DNA of 64,000 bases from Leisingera sp. NJS204 (GTDB lineage Bacteria > Pseudomonadota > Alphaproteobacteria > Rhodobacterales > Rhodobacteraceae): assembly GCF_004123675.1 (NCBI RefSeq), contig NZ_CP035417.1, positions 1,851,501-1,915,500 of the forward strand, read 5' to 3'. The position numbers and the translations under genes are program-made. The notes under the pieces are model-generated. The model did no database searches. It was not told the DNA's origin and saw only the letters and a list, made by a program, of their open reading frames with translations. Positions within the stretch are counted from its first letter, which is position 1, and each line of letters opens with the position of its first letter. Positions 51,931-61,843 of this stretch are shown piece after piece.

Positions 51931-53400
51931 ATGAGCGCATTTGACGAACTGATGGCCTTTCAGCGCGAAACCCAGGCGTTGGGGCAGATTGCGGGCCGGT
52001 TGGGCTGGGATCAGGAAACCATGATGCCGCGCGGGGCGGCGCCGCAGCGGGGCGAGGAGATGGCCGCGATCGAAGCCGTTCTGCATGCCCGCCGAAGCGA
52101 CCCGCAGGTGGCGGAGTGGCTGGAGCAGGCAGTTGCGCCGAATGAGGCAGGGGAAGCCCAGCTGCGTGAAATCCGCCGCAGCTATGAGCGCACCGTCAAA
52201 GTGCCTGCTGATCTGGCCAAGAAGATCGCCCAGGTGACATCCGAGGCACAGGGCAAATGGGCCGCCGCGCGGGCGGATGAGGATGTTGCCGCCTTTGTGC
52301 CGGTGCTGGAGGAAGTGGTCGCCCTCAAGCGCGAGGAAGGTTTGGCGCTGGCCGCGGGCGGCGATGTCTACGACGCCATGGTCGAGGATTATGAACACGG
52401 CATGACCGGGGCAGGGATCGCGGAGATCTTTGACGCAATGCGTCCTGGCTTGGTGGACCTTCGCGCCAAGGTGCTGGAGAAGCCCGCGCCCAAGGGATTG
52501 GCAGGCACATTTGACGAAGCGGCGCAGATGAAGCTCACCCGGAAGCTCGCCAAAGCTTTCGGCTATGACATGGCGCACGGGCGGGTCGACAAGGCAGTGC
52601 ATCCGTTCAGCTCCGGCTCGGGGCTGGATGTGCGGATCACCACCCGGACCAGTGAGGTGGATCCGTTCAACTGCTTCTATTCGACCATTCACGAGGTCGG
52701 CCACGGCGCCTATGAGCAGAACATCAGCCGCGACTACCTGCTGACCCCGCTGGGCAGCGGCGTGTCGATGGGCGTGCATGAAAGCCAAAGCCGGATCTAT
52801 GAAAACCAGATCGGCCGCAGCCGGGCGTTCACCGGCTGGCTGTTTGAGGAGATGAAAGCGGCGTTTGGCGATTTCGGCATTGCGGATGCGGACAGCTTCT
52901 ATGCCACGGTGAACGCAGTGCATAAGGGCTATATCCGGACTGAGGCGGATGAGCTGCAATATAACCTGCACATCATGCTTAGGTTCGGCCTGGAGCGCGC
53001 ACTGATGAGCGGCGATCTGGCGGTGAAGGATCTGGAGGCGGCCTGGAATGACCGGTTCGAGGCGGACTTTGGCTATGCTGTCGACAGGCCGTCAAACGGC
53101 TGTTTGCAGGACGTGCATTGGTCTGTGGGTCTGTTCGGGTATTTTCCGACCTACAGTTTGGGCAACGTCTATGCCGGCTGCCTGTATCAGGCGCTGCGCC
53201 GTGATGTTCCGGGGCTGGATATGCAGTTGGCAGAGGGCGACACCACGGGTGCGACCGGGTGGCTGAAAGAATCCCTGCAACAGCATGGCGGATTGCGCAG
53301 CCCACGCGATACCATCGTGCACGCATCCGGCATGGAGCCCAGCCACGCACCGCTGCTGGCCTATCTAGAAGAGAAGTTCAGCCTGCTTTACGATCTCTGA
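51931..53400 (+). CDS. M32 family carboxypeptidase (thermostable carboxypeptidase 1 type)
   Basis: Zinc metallocarboxypeptidase, 489 residues, all-helical. The zinc motif HEVGH is at residues 254-258, with the third-ligand Glu in GVHESQSRIYEN about 30 residues later; VRITTRTSEVDP precedes the metal site as in the family. Bacterial members remove C-terminal residues with broad specificity. Translated 3 nt after ctaA. A 9-bp hairpin follows its stop. Confidence 0.94.
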   Translation: MSAFDELMAFQRETQALGQIAGRLGWDQETMMPRGAAPQRGEEMAAIEAVLHARRSDPQVAEWLEQAVAPNEAGEAQLREIRRSYERTVKVPADLAKKIAQVTSEAQGKWAAARADEDVAAFVPVLEEVVALKREEGLALAAGGDVYDAMVEDYEHGMTGAGIAEIFDAMRPGLVDLRAKVLEKPAPKGLAGTFDEAAQMKLTRKLAKAFGYDMAHGRVDKAVHPFSSGSGLDVRITTRTSEVDPFNCFYSTIHEVGHGAYEQNISRDYLLTPLGSGVSMGVHESQSRIYENQIGRSRAFTGWLFEEMKAAFGDFGIADADSFYATVNAVHKGYIRTEADELQYNLHIMLRFGLERALMSGDLAVKDLEAAWNDRFEADFGYAVDRPSNGCLQDVHWSVGLFGYFPTYSLGNVYAGCLYQALRRDVPGLDMQLAEGDTTGATGWLKESLQQHGGLRSPRDTIVHASGMEPSHAPLLAYLEEKFSLLYDL

Positions 53401-53433
53401 AACGGCCTTGCACCACGGCTAAGGCTTTCTGGC

Positions 53434-53454
53434 GGCAGCGGAAAATCCGCTGCC
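53434..53454 (+). terminator. 9-bp hairpin after the M32 gene, no U-tract
   Basis: GGCAGCGGA (53434-53442) pairs perfectly with TCCGCTGCC (53446-53454) over an AAA loop. The next bases are CCGGAAATG, without a T-run. Confidence 0.45.
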
Positions 53455-53519
53455 CCGGAAATGCCGTATTTCAGGTGTATTCTCGGATGCTCATGGGGAT
53501 GAGAGCAGAGAAATAACTG

Positions 53520-53582
53520 ATGCATACAGCCATAGCCTATCTGATTTTTGCCAGCTTTGTGCTGGCGCCAACCCTGATCTGA
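53520..53582 (+). CDS. Possible 20-residue hydrophobic micropeptide
   Basis: An ATG-to-TGA frame of 20 codons (MHTAIAYLIF then ASFVLAPTLI), almost entirely hydrophobic and long enough for one membrane helix. Upstream only a weak GAG/GAGA could bind the ribosome. It lies in a gap between two convergent genes. Chance frame is quite possible. Confidence 0.2.
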   Translation: MHTAIAYLIFASFVLAPTLI

Positions 53583-53593
53583 AACGCAAACCG

Positions 53594-53944
53594 TCAGATC
53601 AGCGCCATGCGCTCCGCCCGCTCGGGATCCGGGAAGGGACGGTAGAGGCCGGTCTCTGACGTGGCGATCAGGGCTGTGACATGGGAGTAGAGCTTTTCGA
53701 CCTCCTCGTCATGTTCGCCCAGGACACGGAAAGCCTGATCCAGCTGGGTCATGTCCCTAAACTCAATCTCCAGCAGGAAATCGCGGCAAGTGTCGCTGGC
53801 CAGGTTCAGCTTGCGCCGCAGCAGCCGCCAGCCCAGGATCACGCCGCGCTCCTGCAGGTAGCTCATCCATTGGTCAACCGCGCTGGCAAAGCTCAGCGCC
53901 TTGGCTTCGTGATGCAGGTCGATGGAGCATTGATAGAGGTTCAT
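53594..53944 (-). CDS. Conserved small protein of unknown function (possible DUF6614)
   Basis: A 116-residue soluble protein starting MNLYQCSIDLHHEAKALSFA. It has the look of a dimeric alpha-beta barrel fold, alternating strands and helices (GVILGWRLLRRKLNLA, FRDFLLEIEFRDMTQLDQAF-like, EKLYSHVTALI), and ends FPDPERAERMALI. I believe Rhodobacteraceae relatives form Pfam DUF6614, but I could not check. The first ATG at 53968 is less likely than 53944, where family-like sequence begins. Confidence 0.7.
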   Translation of the reverse strand: MNLYQCSIDLHHEAKALSFASAVDQWMSYLQERGVILGWRLLRRKLNLASDTCRDFLLEIEFRDMTQLDQAFRVLGEHDEEVEKLYSHVTALIATSETGLYRPFPDPERAERMALI

Positions 53945-54013
53945 GGGACGATCCCTTGGTGCAGACAACTCAAGCGATAGTCTGTCACAGAAAGATTAGG
54001 CAGCGGTTAAACA

Positions 54014-54047
54014 CAAAAGCGCCGCCCAGGTGATCCAGGGCGGCGCT
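54014..54047 (-). terminator. Intrinsic terminator of gyrA
   Basis: AGCGCCGCCC (54018-54027) pairs perfectly with GGGCGGCGCT (54038-54047) over a 10-nt loop. On the minus strand the stem is followed by UUUUGUGUUU. It lies 26 nt beyond the gyrA stop. Confidence 0.9.
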
Positions 54048-54072
54048 GCTTTAGTCAGGCTGAGCGGCGGTG

Positions 54073-56814
54073 TTACTCTTCGCCGCCGCCGTCTTCCTCA
54101 TCACCGTTTTCAGCAATCCATGCGACGGACACCACTTCTTCGCCCTTGCCGGTGTTGAACACCCGGACACCGCCGGCCGAGCGTGAACGGAAGGAGATGC
54201 CATCCACAGGCACCCGGATCGACTGGCCCTTGGACGTGGCCAGCATGATCTGGTCATCCATTTCAACCGGGAAGGAGGCCACGATTTCACCGCCGCGCAT
54301 CGCCTTGTCCATCGCGGTGACACCCATGCCGCCGCGTCCGCGCACCGGATAGTCATGCGAGGAGGACAACTTGCCCGAACCGCCTGTGGTGATGGTCAGG
54401 ATCAGGTTTTCCGCCGCCGACATTTCCGCATAAAGCTCGGTCGAGAAGTTCGGATCCTCGGGCGCATCCTCATCCGAGGCCTCGGCATCGTCAGTCAATC
54501 CGGCCATCGCGCGGCGCATCTTGAGGTAGGCGGTGCGCTGTTCCGGCGTGTATTTCGAGTGCCGGATCACCGACATCGAGACCACACGGTCCTCACCGCT
54601 GAGACGGATGCCGCGCACACCGGTGGATTCGCGCGAGTTGAACACCCGCACATCGGTGGAGCGGAAGCGGATCGCACGGCCTGAGTCGGTGAACAGCATC
54701 ACGTCATCGTCTTCCGAACAGATACGGACATTCACCAGCTGGACCGATCCGTCCTCGGGCAGTTTCATCGCGATCTTGCCGTTGCGGCGGACGTTGGTGA
54801 AATCCGACAGCCGGTTGCGGCGTGTATCGCCGCCGCTGGTGGCAAAGACCACCTGCAGGTTTTCCCATTCATCATCCGGCACATCGACCGGCATAATTGC
54901 CGCGATGGAAACCCCGGTCGGGATCGGCAGGATGTTGACGATGGCCTTGCCCTTGCCGGTGCGTCCGGATTGCGGCAGGCGCCAGGTCTTCAGCTTGTAG
55001 ACCATGCCGTCGGTGGTGAAGAACAACAGCTGGGTATGGGTATTGGCCACAAAGAGGGTGGTGATCACATCCTCTTCTTTGGTCTGCATACCCGACACAC
55101 CTTTGCCGCCGCGCTTTTGCGACCGGAAATCAGCCAGCGGAGTACGCTTGATGTAGCCGCCGGAGGTCACGGTCACCACCATGTCCTCGCGTTCGATCAG
55201 GTCTTCGTCTTCCATGTCGCCGGACCAATCGACGATCTCGGTGCGGCGCGGCACAGCGAAGTTGTCGCGCACTTCGCGCAGCTCATCGCCGATGATGCCC
55301 ATGATGCGCTCGCGCGACGACAGGATCTCAAGGTATTCCTTGATCTTACGGGCCAGTTCTTCCAGCTCGTCAGTGACCTCTTTCACGCCGATCTGGGTCA
55401 GGCGCTGCAGGCGCAGTTCCAGAATTGCGCGGGCCTGGGTCTCCGACAGGTTATAGGTGCCGTCGTCATTGGCCGTATGGGTCGGATCATCAATCAGCGC
55501 GATGTATTCCAGGATCGGCTGGGCCGGCCAGCGGCGGGTCATCAGCTTTTCACGCGCCTCGGCCGCATCGGCAGACTGGCGGATGGTGGTGACGATTTCG
55601 TCGATATTGGTGACCGCAACCGCGAGGCCGCACAGGATGTGGCTGCGTTCACGGGCCTTGCGCAGCAGATACGCGGTGCGGCGCGCCACCACGTCTTCGC
55701 GGAAGTCGATGAAGGAGGTCAGGAACCGGCGCAGCGTCAGCTGTTCCGGCCGGCCGCCGTTCAGCGCCAGCATGTTGCAGCCAAAGTAGGTCTGCATCGG
55801 AGTGAAGCGGTAAAGCTGATTCAGTACCACTTCGGGCGTGGCATCGCGCTTAAGCTCAACCACCACACGCACGCCGTTGCGATCGGATTCGTCCTGCACA
55901 TGGGCGACGCCTTCGATTTTTTTGTCGCGCACCTGCTCGGCGATCTTTTCGATCATTGCCGCCTTGTTCACCTGATAGGGAATCTCGTCCACAACAATGG
56001 CATAGCGGTCTTTCCTGATTTCCTCGGTGCGGGTCTTGGCACGGATGACCACACTGCCGCGGCCCTCCAGATAAGCCTTGCGGGCACCGGAGCGGCCCAG
56101 CATCACGCCGCCGGTCGGAAAGTCCGGGCCGGGCACGTAATCAATCAGCTGTTCGCTGGTCAGGTCGGGATCGTCGATCAGCGCCAGGGTGGCATCAATC
56201 ACTTCGCCTAGGTTGTGCGGCGGAATGTTGGTGGCCATGCCGACCGCAATACCGCCGGCGCCATTGACCAGCATATTCGGGAACCGGGCCGGCAGAACCG
56301 TCGGCTCGCGGTCTTTGCCGTCATAGTTGTCCTGAAAGTCGACGGTTTCCTTGTCGATGTCAGACAGCAGGAAGGCCGCCGGCTTGTCCATCCGCACTTC
56401 GGTGTAACGCATGGCCGCCGGGTTATCGCCGTCCATCGAGCCAAAGTTGCCCTGGCCGTCCAGCAGCGGCAGCGACATTGAGAAGTCCTGCGCCATCCGC
56501 ACCAGCGCGTCATAAATCGCGCTGTCACCGTGCGGGTGGTACTTACCCATCACGTCGCCGACCGGGCGGGCCGATTTGCGGTAGGACTTTTCATGTGTGT
56601 TGCCGGATTCGTGCATTGCATAGAGAATGCGCCGGTGAACCGGTTTCAGCCCGTCCCGCAGGTCCGGGATGGCGCGGCTGACGATGACCGACATGGCATA
56701 GTCCAGGTAGGACGTGCGCATTTCGGATTCAATGGATACCGTGGGGCCGTCATATACGGGCCGTTCCGGCAGGTTTTCGTCCATGTTTTCAGGAGTTTCC
56801 GGCGTATCGCTCAC
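54073..56814 (-). CDS. gyrA: DNA gyrase subunit A
   Basis: Breakage-reunion subunit of gyrase, 913 residues, GTG start. The catalytic Tyr137 lies in [10 protein letters not shown]. The quinolone-determining region reads [19 protein letters not shown] with Ser98 and Asp102 (E. coli Ser83 and Asp87), the susceptible state. The C-terminal beta-pinwheel has the GyrA box QKRGGKG, and the tail is acidic (Glu/Asp-Gly-rich). Monocistronic; a canonical terminator follows. Confidence 0.97.
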   Translation of the reverse strand: MSDTPETPENMDENLPERPVYDGPTVSIESEMRTSYLDYAMSVIVSRAIPDLRDGLKPVHRRILYAMHESGNTHEKSYRKSARPVGDVMGKYHPHGDSAIYDALVRMAQDFSMSLPLLDGQGNFGSMDGDNPAAMRYTEVRMDKPAAFLLSDIDKETVDFQDNYDGKDREPTVLPARFPNMLVNGAGGIAVGMATNIPPHNLGEVIDATLALIDDPDLTSEQLIDYVPGPDFPTGGVMLGRSGARKAYLEGRGSVVIRAKTRTEEIRKDRYAIVVDEIPYQVNKAAMIEKIAEQVRDKKIEGVAHVQDESDRNGVRVVVELKRDATPEVVLNQLYRFTPMQTYFGCNMLALNGGRPEQLTLRRFLTSFIDFREDVVARRTAYLLRKARERSHILCGLAVAVTNIDEIVTTIRQSADAAEAREKLMTRRWPAQPILEYIALIDDPTHTANDDGTYNLSETQARAILELRLQRLTQIGVKEVTDELEELARKIKEYLEILSSRERIMGIIGDELREVRDNFAVPRRTEIVDWSGDMEDEDLIEREDMVVTVTSGGYIKRTPLADFRSQKRGGKGVSGMQTKEEDVITTLFVANTHTQLLFFTTDGMVYKLKTWRLPQSGRTGKGKAIVNILPIPTGVSIAAIMPVDVPDDEWENLQVVFATSGGDTRRNRLSDFTNVRRNGKIAMKLPEDGSVQLVNVRICSEDDDVMLFTDSGRAIRFRSTDVRVFNSRESTGVRGIRLSGEDRVVSMSVIRHSKYTPEQRTAYLKMRRAMAGLTDDAEASDEDAPEDPNFSTELYAEMSAAENLILTITTGGSGKLSSSHDYPVRGRGGMGVTAMDKAMRGGEIVASFPVEMDDQIMLATSKGQSIRVPVDGISFRSRSAGGVRVFNTGKGEEVVSVAWIAENGDEEDGGGEE

Positions 56815-57007
56815 GTTGGCTGCCCGCTCTTTCTTCTGGCTCTATATATTGTGTTTGCACCCTATCAGATACCGTATATGGGGCGCAAGCAAACAGCCGG
56901 GAAAGCGGAAAACAGGCCGTTCACACAGCGGTAACACACTGTTTTTGGGGAAATTAACCAATAGCAGCCTAGCATCAGTAAGAGGGGGCAAATTTTGGAG
57001 GCTGTAA

Positions 57008-57277
57008 ATGGAGACCACAGAGACCGAGCTGATGCTGAAGGGATACGGGCTGACCACGGCTGAGTTCACCTATTGTATGCCCGACTATATCCACGTTCTG
57101 AACACCTTTGTGTGGCAGGAGTACGACCTTGCCCCGGACCATCCGCGGCTGTTTGAGTTCATCGAATTCTGGCAGCGGGAAATTGACGGTCCGCTGCATT
57201 CTGTTCGGTTCAATCACCGCAAAATGATTGGCCCGGGAGAATGGCGTAACGTGGTCGGAGAGTTCCAGCTGCACTGA
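57008..57277 (+). CDS. usg: Usg family protein
   Basis: An 89-residue soluble protein with the Usg pattern ELMLKGYGLTTAEFTYCMPDY (7-27), VWQEYDLAPDHPRLFEFIEFW and EIDGPLHSVRF. The family is widespread in alphaproteobacteria; the name comes from a gene upstream of another locus and its role is unknown. GGAGG lies 6 nt before the ATG, so translation should be strong. Divergent from gyrA. Confidence 0.88.
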   Translation: METTETELMLKGYGLTTAEFTYCMPDYIHVLNTFVWQEYDLAPDHPRLFEFIEFWQREIDGPLHSVRFNHRKMIGPGEWRNVVGEFQLH

Positions 57278-57435
57278 ACCGGCTGGCTTTTTAAAGGGAT
57301 TGCAGGGCCGTGCGGCAGTCTTTGCCGTTGCGTGCATGTAGCAGCCGCCCTAATCCTATGCGTGTTTGAAGCACCCGGGCCGGCTCACGGTATTCCTATC
57401 GGGACCCGGGGCACAGGGAAAGCAGGCAGGGATTC

Positions 57436-58566
57436 ATGCGCAAGAACTCTTTTGGAAACCAGTTCGAAAACATCTTCGTGGCGTCCTCGACGATCCGGGA
57501 GAGTTTTTACGGGCGGGGCGGCGACGATGATTTCACGCTTTATCATCACGAAACGGATGGTGTGAACATTCCGGATCTGACCGACCGTTTCTTTGGCGGC
57601 AGCGGCGATGACACGCTGGAATTGTTGAGCTTCAGCATGACCGAAGTTGCTGACAACCTCAGCAAGTACAGCCAGCTCAGCTTTGATGGCGGCAGCGGTT
57701 ACGACACTGTAAAATCAAAAGTATCTGCAGTCATGTCAGGTGGCTCCACTCTGGATCTGAATTCCATTGAGACCAGCGTCATTTCTGTTGAGCATTGGTT
57801 TTATGACATATTTTTGAACGCAGTTACGGGAGATGGCCGCTTCACCATCCAGAGCGGGTTGAAGGACGACACGCTGAATATCTACCAGCAAGCCGACGCA
57901 TCGGAAAACAGCATCCGTGTCAACACATCCGCCGGTGCAGACAGCGTCCTGTACACCGCGAACGCCGACGTGAGCGACCTGAAGGTGAACACCGGCAGCG
58001 GCAAGGACTATTTTGAATTCAACGGCAATTGGGGCGTTACTGCAGATATCACGGTGAAAACCGGCAACGGCAATGACACGGTTGTCATCAATGGCTCGAC
58101 CATTACATCGCCAGGCGGGCTGGACGCGGTGATCAAAACCGGCAGGGGCGCTGATACGGTTGTTCTGGAAGGCATGCATTCGGAAAGTCTGAATGCCGGC
58201 GGCGGGTCGGATGACATCTACGTGCTGACCGGCAGTTTTGCGAACGCAGCCGACACCATCAAGACAGGCGGCGGCAGGGATCGTCTGTTTGTGGAATTGG
58301 ATGCCTATTCCACCGTTGCAGTTGTTGAAGATTTTTCCGCTGCAAAAGACGTGTTTGTGTTCGATCGCCAGGAATCCAGCCGGGCGATTCCAAGAGATAC
58401 AGACGTCCTGTTCGACCGGGGCGAATGGGAGGCCGCAGAGGAAGACAGGCTGTTCATGGATAACAGCGCGGACAAGCTCTATTACGGCAGCAACGTCCTG
58501 GTGGAATTCGAAACGGATGTCGAATTGACAGCCGGCAATTTCACCGTGGGCAACTGGGACTACTAA
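57436..58566 (+). CDS. RTX-like calcium-binding secreted protein
   Basis: A 376-residue protein without an N-terminal signal, as expected for type I secretion. Nonapeptide-like repeats of the GGxGxDxU type are scattered, about nine: e.g. GRGGDDDF (26-33), GGSGDDTLEL (54-63), GGSGYDTV (85-92), TGSGKDYF, TGNGNDTVVI, TGRGADTVVL, GGGSDDIYVL and TGGGRDRLFV. Many are degenerate. The C terminus (DVFVFDR, DKLYYGSNVLVEF, LTAGNFTV) resembles the RTX secretion end. No toxin or enzyme domain is seen, and no type I export genes lie nearby. AGGCAGGGA precedes the ATG. Confidence 0.82.
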   Translation: MRKNSFGNQFENIFVASSTIRESFYGRGGDDDFTLYHHETDGVNIPDLTDRFFGGSGDDTLELLSFSMTEVADNLSKYSQLSFDGGSGYDTVKSKVSAVMSGGSTLDLNSIETSVISVEHWFYDIFLNAVTGDGRFTIQSGLKDDTLNIYQQADASENSIRVNTSAGADSVLYTANADVSDLKVNTGSGKDYFEFNGNWGVTADITVKTGNGNDTVVINGSTITSPGGLDAVIKTGRGADTVVLEGMHSESLNAGGGSDDIYVLTGSFANAADTIKTGGGRDRLFVELDAYSTVAVVEDFSAAKDVFVFDRQESSRAIPRDTDVLFDRGEWEAAEEDRLFMDNSADKLYYGSNVLVEFETDVELTAGNFTVGNWDY

Positions 58567-58588
58567 GCTCCGCCCAAGAGAGGAGGCG

Positions 58589-59542
58589 TCAGGCCGAGCA
58601 GCTGGCGCCTCCCAGAACGCAGAACTTGGCGCAATGGGGGTGGTTCAGCTGCACCGGGCGTTCCGCCTCGGCCAGGGTTTCGCCCATCTCGAACTCAGGT
58701 GCATAAGGCAGCAGTGTGCAGGCCAGCACAGCCGGTGCCTTGGCGCCTTTGCGTTTAACGACCATGCGGGATGAGGCGCACATGACGCTGTCCGGGGATT
58801 TGCCCAGGATACCCCAGCAGGCGGTTGTGATTTCGGGCACTTCCACGGTTTCGTCCATCTCGGGAAACAAAACCGTCTGACCCGGGTTATACGCATCAAT
58901 GGCAAAGCCATGCGCGGCAAACAATGCGGCATAGCCGTTACGGGCCTCGGCTTCGCTTTCCCCCCAGACAGTGCGGCCGGCCACGGTCATCCGGACGCCG
59001 TTGTCGCGCAGCCATTCCATGCCTTCGATGGTTTTGGCAAAACTGCCGGCGCCGCGCTCTTTGTCGTGCAGGGATTCGCGGTGATGATCGACCGAGATGC
59101 GCAGTGTCAGCTTGTTCCCGAATTCCTCCCGCAGGGCCAGCAATCCGGTTTTCACAGTCTTGCGCATCATCGGGCGCATGGCATTGGTCAGGATCAGCAC
59201 GTCAAACCCGCGCTCCAGCGCCGCCCGGGCCATGGCGATCATCGCGGGGTTCATGAACGGCTCGCCGCCGGTAAAGCCGATTTCGCGGATTGGCCAGTTG
59301 CGTTCCCCGATCTGGCTGAGATAGCTTTGCACTTCGGCCTCGGTCAGATAGACCAGTGCGTCATTGGTAGGAGAGCTTAGGATATAGCAGTTTGTGCATT
59401 CGATATTGCACAGCGTGCCGGTGTTGAACCAAAGGGTCTCGGGATTGCTGAGCGGCACCGATGCGCGTTGCTGACCATTGGCCGTCACAAAGGCGTCTTG
59501 GAACTTGCCTAGGTTCGCGACGGGTTTTTGCAGGTCTTTCAT
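58589..59542 (-). CDS. Radical SAM protein with extra C-terminal cysteines
   Basis: A 317-residue radical SAM enzyme. The cluster motif CNIECTNC gives Cys45, Cys49 and Cys52; GGE follows in EIGFTGGEPFMNPAM, and ISVDHHRESLHDKERG fits the barrel. Six further Cys lie in the last third, including Cys304, Cys308 and Cys315 in HPHCAKFCVLGGASCS, enough for an auxiliary Fe-S cluster. The reaction is unknown; MoaA/PqqE-like folds are closest by pattern. AAAGGA precedes the ATG. Divergent from zwf and convergent with the RTX-like gene. Confidence 0.88.
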   Translation of the reverse strand: MKDLQKPVANLGKFQDAFVTANGQQRASVPLSNPETLWFNTGTLCNIECTNCYILSSPTNDALVYLTEAEVQSYLSQIGERNWPIREIGFTGGEPFMNPAMIAMARAALERGFDVLILTNAMRPMMRKTVKTGLLALREEFGNKLTLRISVDHHRESLHDKERGAGSFAKTIEGMEWLRDNGVRMTVAGRTVWGESEAEARNGYAALFAAHGFAIDAYNPGQTVLFPEMDETVEVPEITTACWGILGKSPDSVMCASSRMVVKRKGAKAPAVLACTLLPYAPEFEMGETLAEAERPVQLNHPHCAKFCVLGGASCSA

Positions 59543-59682
59543 GCGGATGTCCTTTGGGGCAGTTCCTTTCGCGGCAAGCTACCTTATACTATGCAGGAAT
59601 GGAAAGCAGCCGGGCAGGCACATGACAGGGATGTGAGCGGCGGTGTGCTGCGCCAGCACCGGCTTGAACAGGAAGAACAAGA

Positions 59683-61158
59683 ATGGTTTCGCGTGTGATA
59701 CCGGTCGACCCGTTTGACCTGGTGATTTTTGGCGGCACAGGCGATCTTGCACAGCGCAAGATCCTGCCGGCGTTGTTCCGCCGTCATTGCGCTGGCCAGC
59801 TGACAGGCGCTGAGCGGATTATCGGGGCTGCGCGCTCTGGCTTGTCCAGTGCTGAATACCGCACAATCGTGGCCGAAGCGGTGCGGGCGCACGCGGGCCC
59901 CAAGGCCTGCGGCGGCGGTGCATTGGAGGCGTTTCTGGAGCGGATCAGCTATGTTGCGCTTGACGCTTTGGGAGAGGCGGGCTGGCAGGAGTTGAGCCAC
60001 CAGTTGCGGCCGGACGATGAGGCGCCAGTCCGTATGTTCTATTTCTCGGTAGGGCCAGGCCTGTTCGGCCCGCTGGCAGAGCGGCTGCACGTCCATGGGC
60101 TGGCCAATGCAGATACACGGATTGTTGTGGAAAAACCGTTCGGCCGGGACCTGGCCTCTGCGCAGGAGCTGAACCGGACGTTGGCCAGTCATTTCGATGA
60201 GGGTCAGATCTACCGGATCGACCATTACCTGGGCAAGGAAACCGTGCAGAACCTGATGGCGGTCCGGTTCGGCAACATGCTGTTTGAACCGTTGTGGAAC
60301 AGCCAGTATGTCGATCACATTCAGATCACCGTGGCCGAGACCGTAGGTGTCGAGGGGCGCGAGGAATATTATGAACGCGCAGGCGCAATGCGAGACATGA
60401 TGCAGAACCATCTGATGCAGCTTTTGTGCCTGATCGCGATGGAGCCGCCGGCCAAATTCGACCCGGACGCGGTGCGTGATGAAAAGCTGAAAGTGATCCG
60501 CGCACTGGACCCGGTTGAGCCGCATCACATCGTGCGCGGCCAGTATCAGGCGCGCCTGGATCCGTCAGACCCGCATCCTTCGTACCGAGGGCTGGTCAGC
60601 AATCCGCGCAGCAGCACCGAAAGCTATGTTGCCTTGAAGGCGCATATCAGCAACTGGCGGTGGGCGGGCACGCCGTTCTACTTGCGCACCGGCAAGCGGC
60701 TGGTGAACCGGTCTTCGGTTATCAATGTGATGTTCAAGGACGCACCGCATTCGATCTTCGGGGCCGAGGCCGGGCGCCATGCAAACCATCTGAAGATCCG
60801 CCTGCAGCCCAACGAAGGCATCACGCTGAGCGTGACGATTAAGGAACCGGGGCAGGGCGGAATGCGGCTGATCGACGTGCCGCTGGACATGAGCTTTGCC
60901 GAGGCGCTGGGACCTGAGGGCGGCGATCCGCCGGATGCCTATGAACGGCTGATCATGGATGTTGTGCGCGGCAACCAGACGTTGTTTATGAGGGGCGACG
61001 AGGTTGAGGCGGCCTGGGCCTGGACGGATCCGCTGATTGCGGGCTGGAAGTCCCGGGGCGATGTGCCTAAACCTTATGAAAGCGGCAGCACCGGACCCGG
61101 CGATGCCGATTTGCTGATGCGCCGCGATGGGCGTGAATGGAGAGGGATAAACCCATGA
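59683..61158 (+). CDS. zwf: Glucose-6-phosphate 1-dehydrogenase
   Basis: First step of the oxidative pentose phosphate and Entner-Doudoroff routes: glucose 6-phosphate to 6-phosphogluconolactone with NADP (or NAD). 491 residues; coenzyme loop FGGTGDLAQRKILPAL (11-26), EKPFGRDL, and the active-site RIDHYLGKETVQN with catalytic His. AGGAAGA precedes the ATG. The stop overlaps the pgl start by 4 nt. Confidence 0.97.
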   Translation: MVSRVIPVDPFDLVIFGGTGDLAQRKILPALFRRHCAGQLTGAERIIGAARSGLSSAEYRTIVAEAVRAHAGPKACGGGALEAFLERISYVALDALGEAGWQELSHQLRPDDEAPVRMFYFSVGPGLFGPLAERLHVHGLANADTRIVVEKPFGRDLASAQELNRTLASHFDEGQIYRIDHYLGKETVQNLMAVRFGNMLFEPLWNSQYVDHIQITVAETVGVEGREEYYERAGAMRDMMQNHLMQLLCLIAMEPPAKFDPDAVRDEKLKVIRALDPVEPHHIVRGQYQARLDPSDPHPSYRGLVSNPRSSTESYVALKAHISNWRWAGTPFYLRTGKRLVNRSSVINVMFKDAPHSIFGAEAGRHANHLKIRLQPNEGITLSVTIKEPGQGGMRLIDVPLDMSFAEALGPEGGDPPDAYERLIMDVVRGNQTLFMRGDEVEAAWAWTDPLIAGWKSRGDVPKPYESGSTGPGDADLLMRRDGREWRGINP

Positions 61159-61826
61159 AATTCAACGAATACCCTGATCAGGACATGCTGGCGATCGAAG
61201 TCGCCAATGAAATTGCAGGCGATCTGAAAACCCATCTTCTCACACATGATGCGGCTTCTTTTGCAGTGGCGGGCGGTACCACGCCGGGGATGATCTTTGA
61301 CGACCTGTGCGCTGCCGATATCGAGTGGGACCGGGTGCAGATTATGGCCACGGATGAACGCTGGGTGCCCGCAGACAGCCCGCGCTCCAATGCAGCAATG
61401 ATCCGCGCACGGTTGCTGCAGAACCGGGCAGCGGCGGCGCAATTGCTGCCGTTTCATGTGCCGGAGCGGCAGCCCGAAGAGGTGCTGGCGGAACTGGAAA
61501 GCCAGGTTGTGCCGCAATTGCCGCTGTCCGTCCTGCTTTTGGGAATGGGTGAGGACATGCACACAGCCTCGCTGTTTCCTGGCGCTGAAGGGATAGAGGA
61601 TGCACTGGCGGCGGATGCGCCTGCGCTTATTGTCATGCGGCCTGACAGTCAGCCCGAAGCGCGTATCAGCCTGACAGCACGGGTGCTGGATGCCGCCATA
61701 GCCAAACATTTGGTGATTTTCGGGGACGCCAAGCGCCGGGCGCTTGAACAGGCGCTGGCATTGCCGCCGGAAACCGCGCCAATCCAAGCGGTAATGTCCG
61801 AGGTATCCGTGCATTGGGCGCCTTGA
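61155..61826 (+). CDS. pgl: 6-phosphogluconolactonase (DevB/Pgl type)
   Basis: Hydrolyses 6-phosphogluconolactone made by Zwf. 223 residues; [16 protein letters not shown] (33-48) with the phosphate loop, [24 protein letters not shown], and [18 protein letters not shown] are all diagnostic. The ATG at 61155 has GAGAGGGA upstream and overlaps zwf, so an earlier in-frame start at 61137 is not needed. Confidence 0.96.
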   Translation: MKFNEYPDQDMLAIEVANEIAGDLKTHLLTHDAASFAVAGGTTPGMIFDDLCAADIEWDRVQIMATDERWVPADSPRSNAAMIRARLLQNRAAAAQLLPFHVPERQPEEVLAELESQVVPQLPLSVLLLGMGEDMHTASLFPGAEGIEDALAADAPALIVMRPDSQPEARISLTARVLDAAIAKHLVIFGDAKRRALEQALALPPETAPIQAVMSEVSVHWAP

Positions 61827-61843
61827 ATTCAGGAAAGATTGAT

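Noticed and set aside
56478-56560. Possible quinolone-resistance changes in GyrA
   Set aside because: The residues at the key positions are Ser98 and Asp102, the susceptible type.
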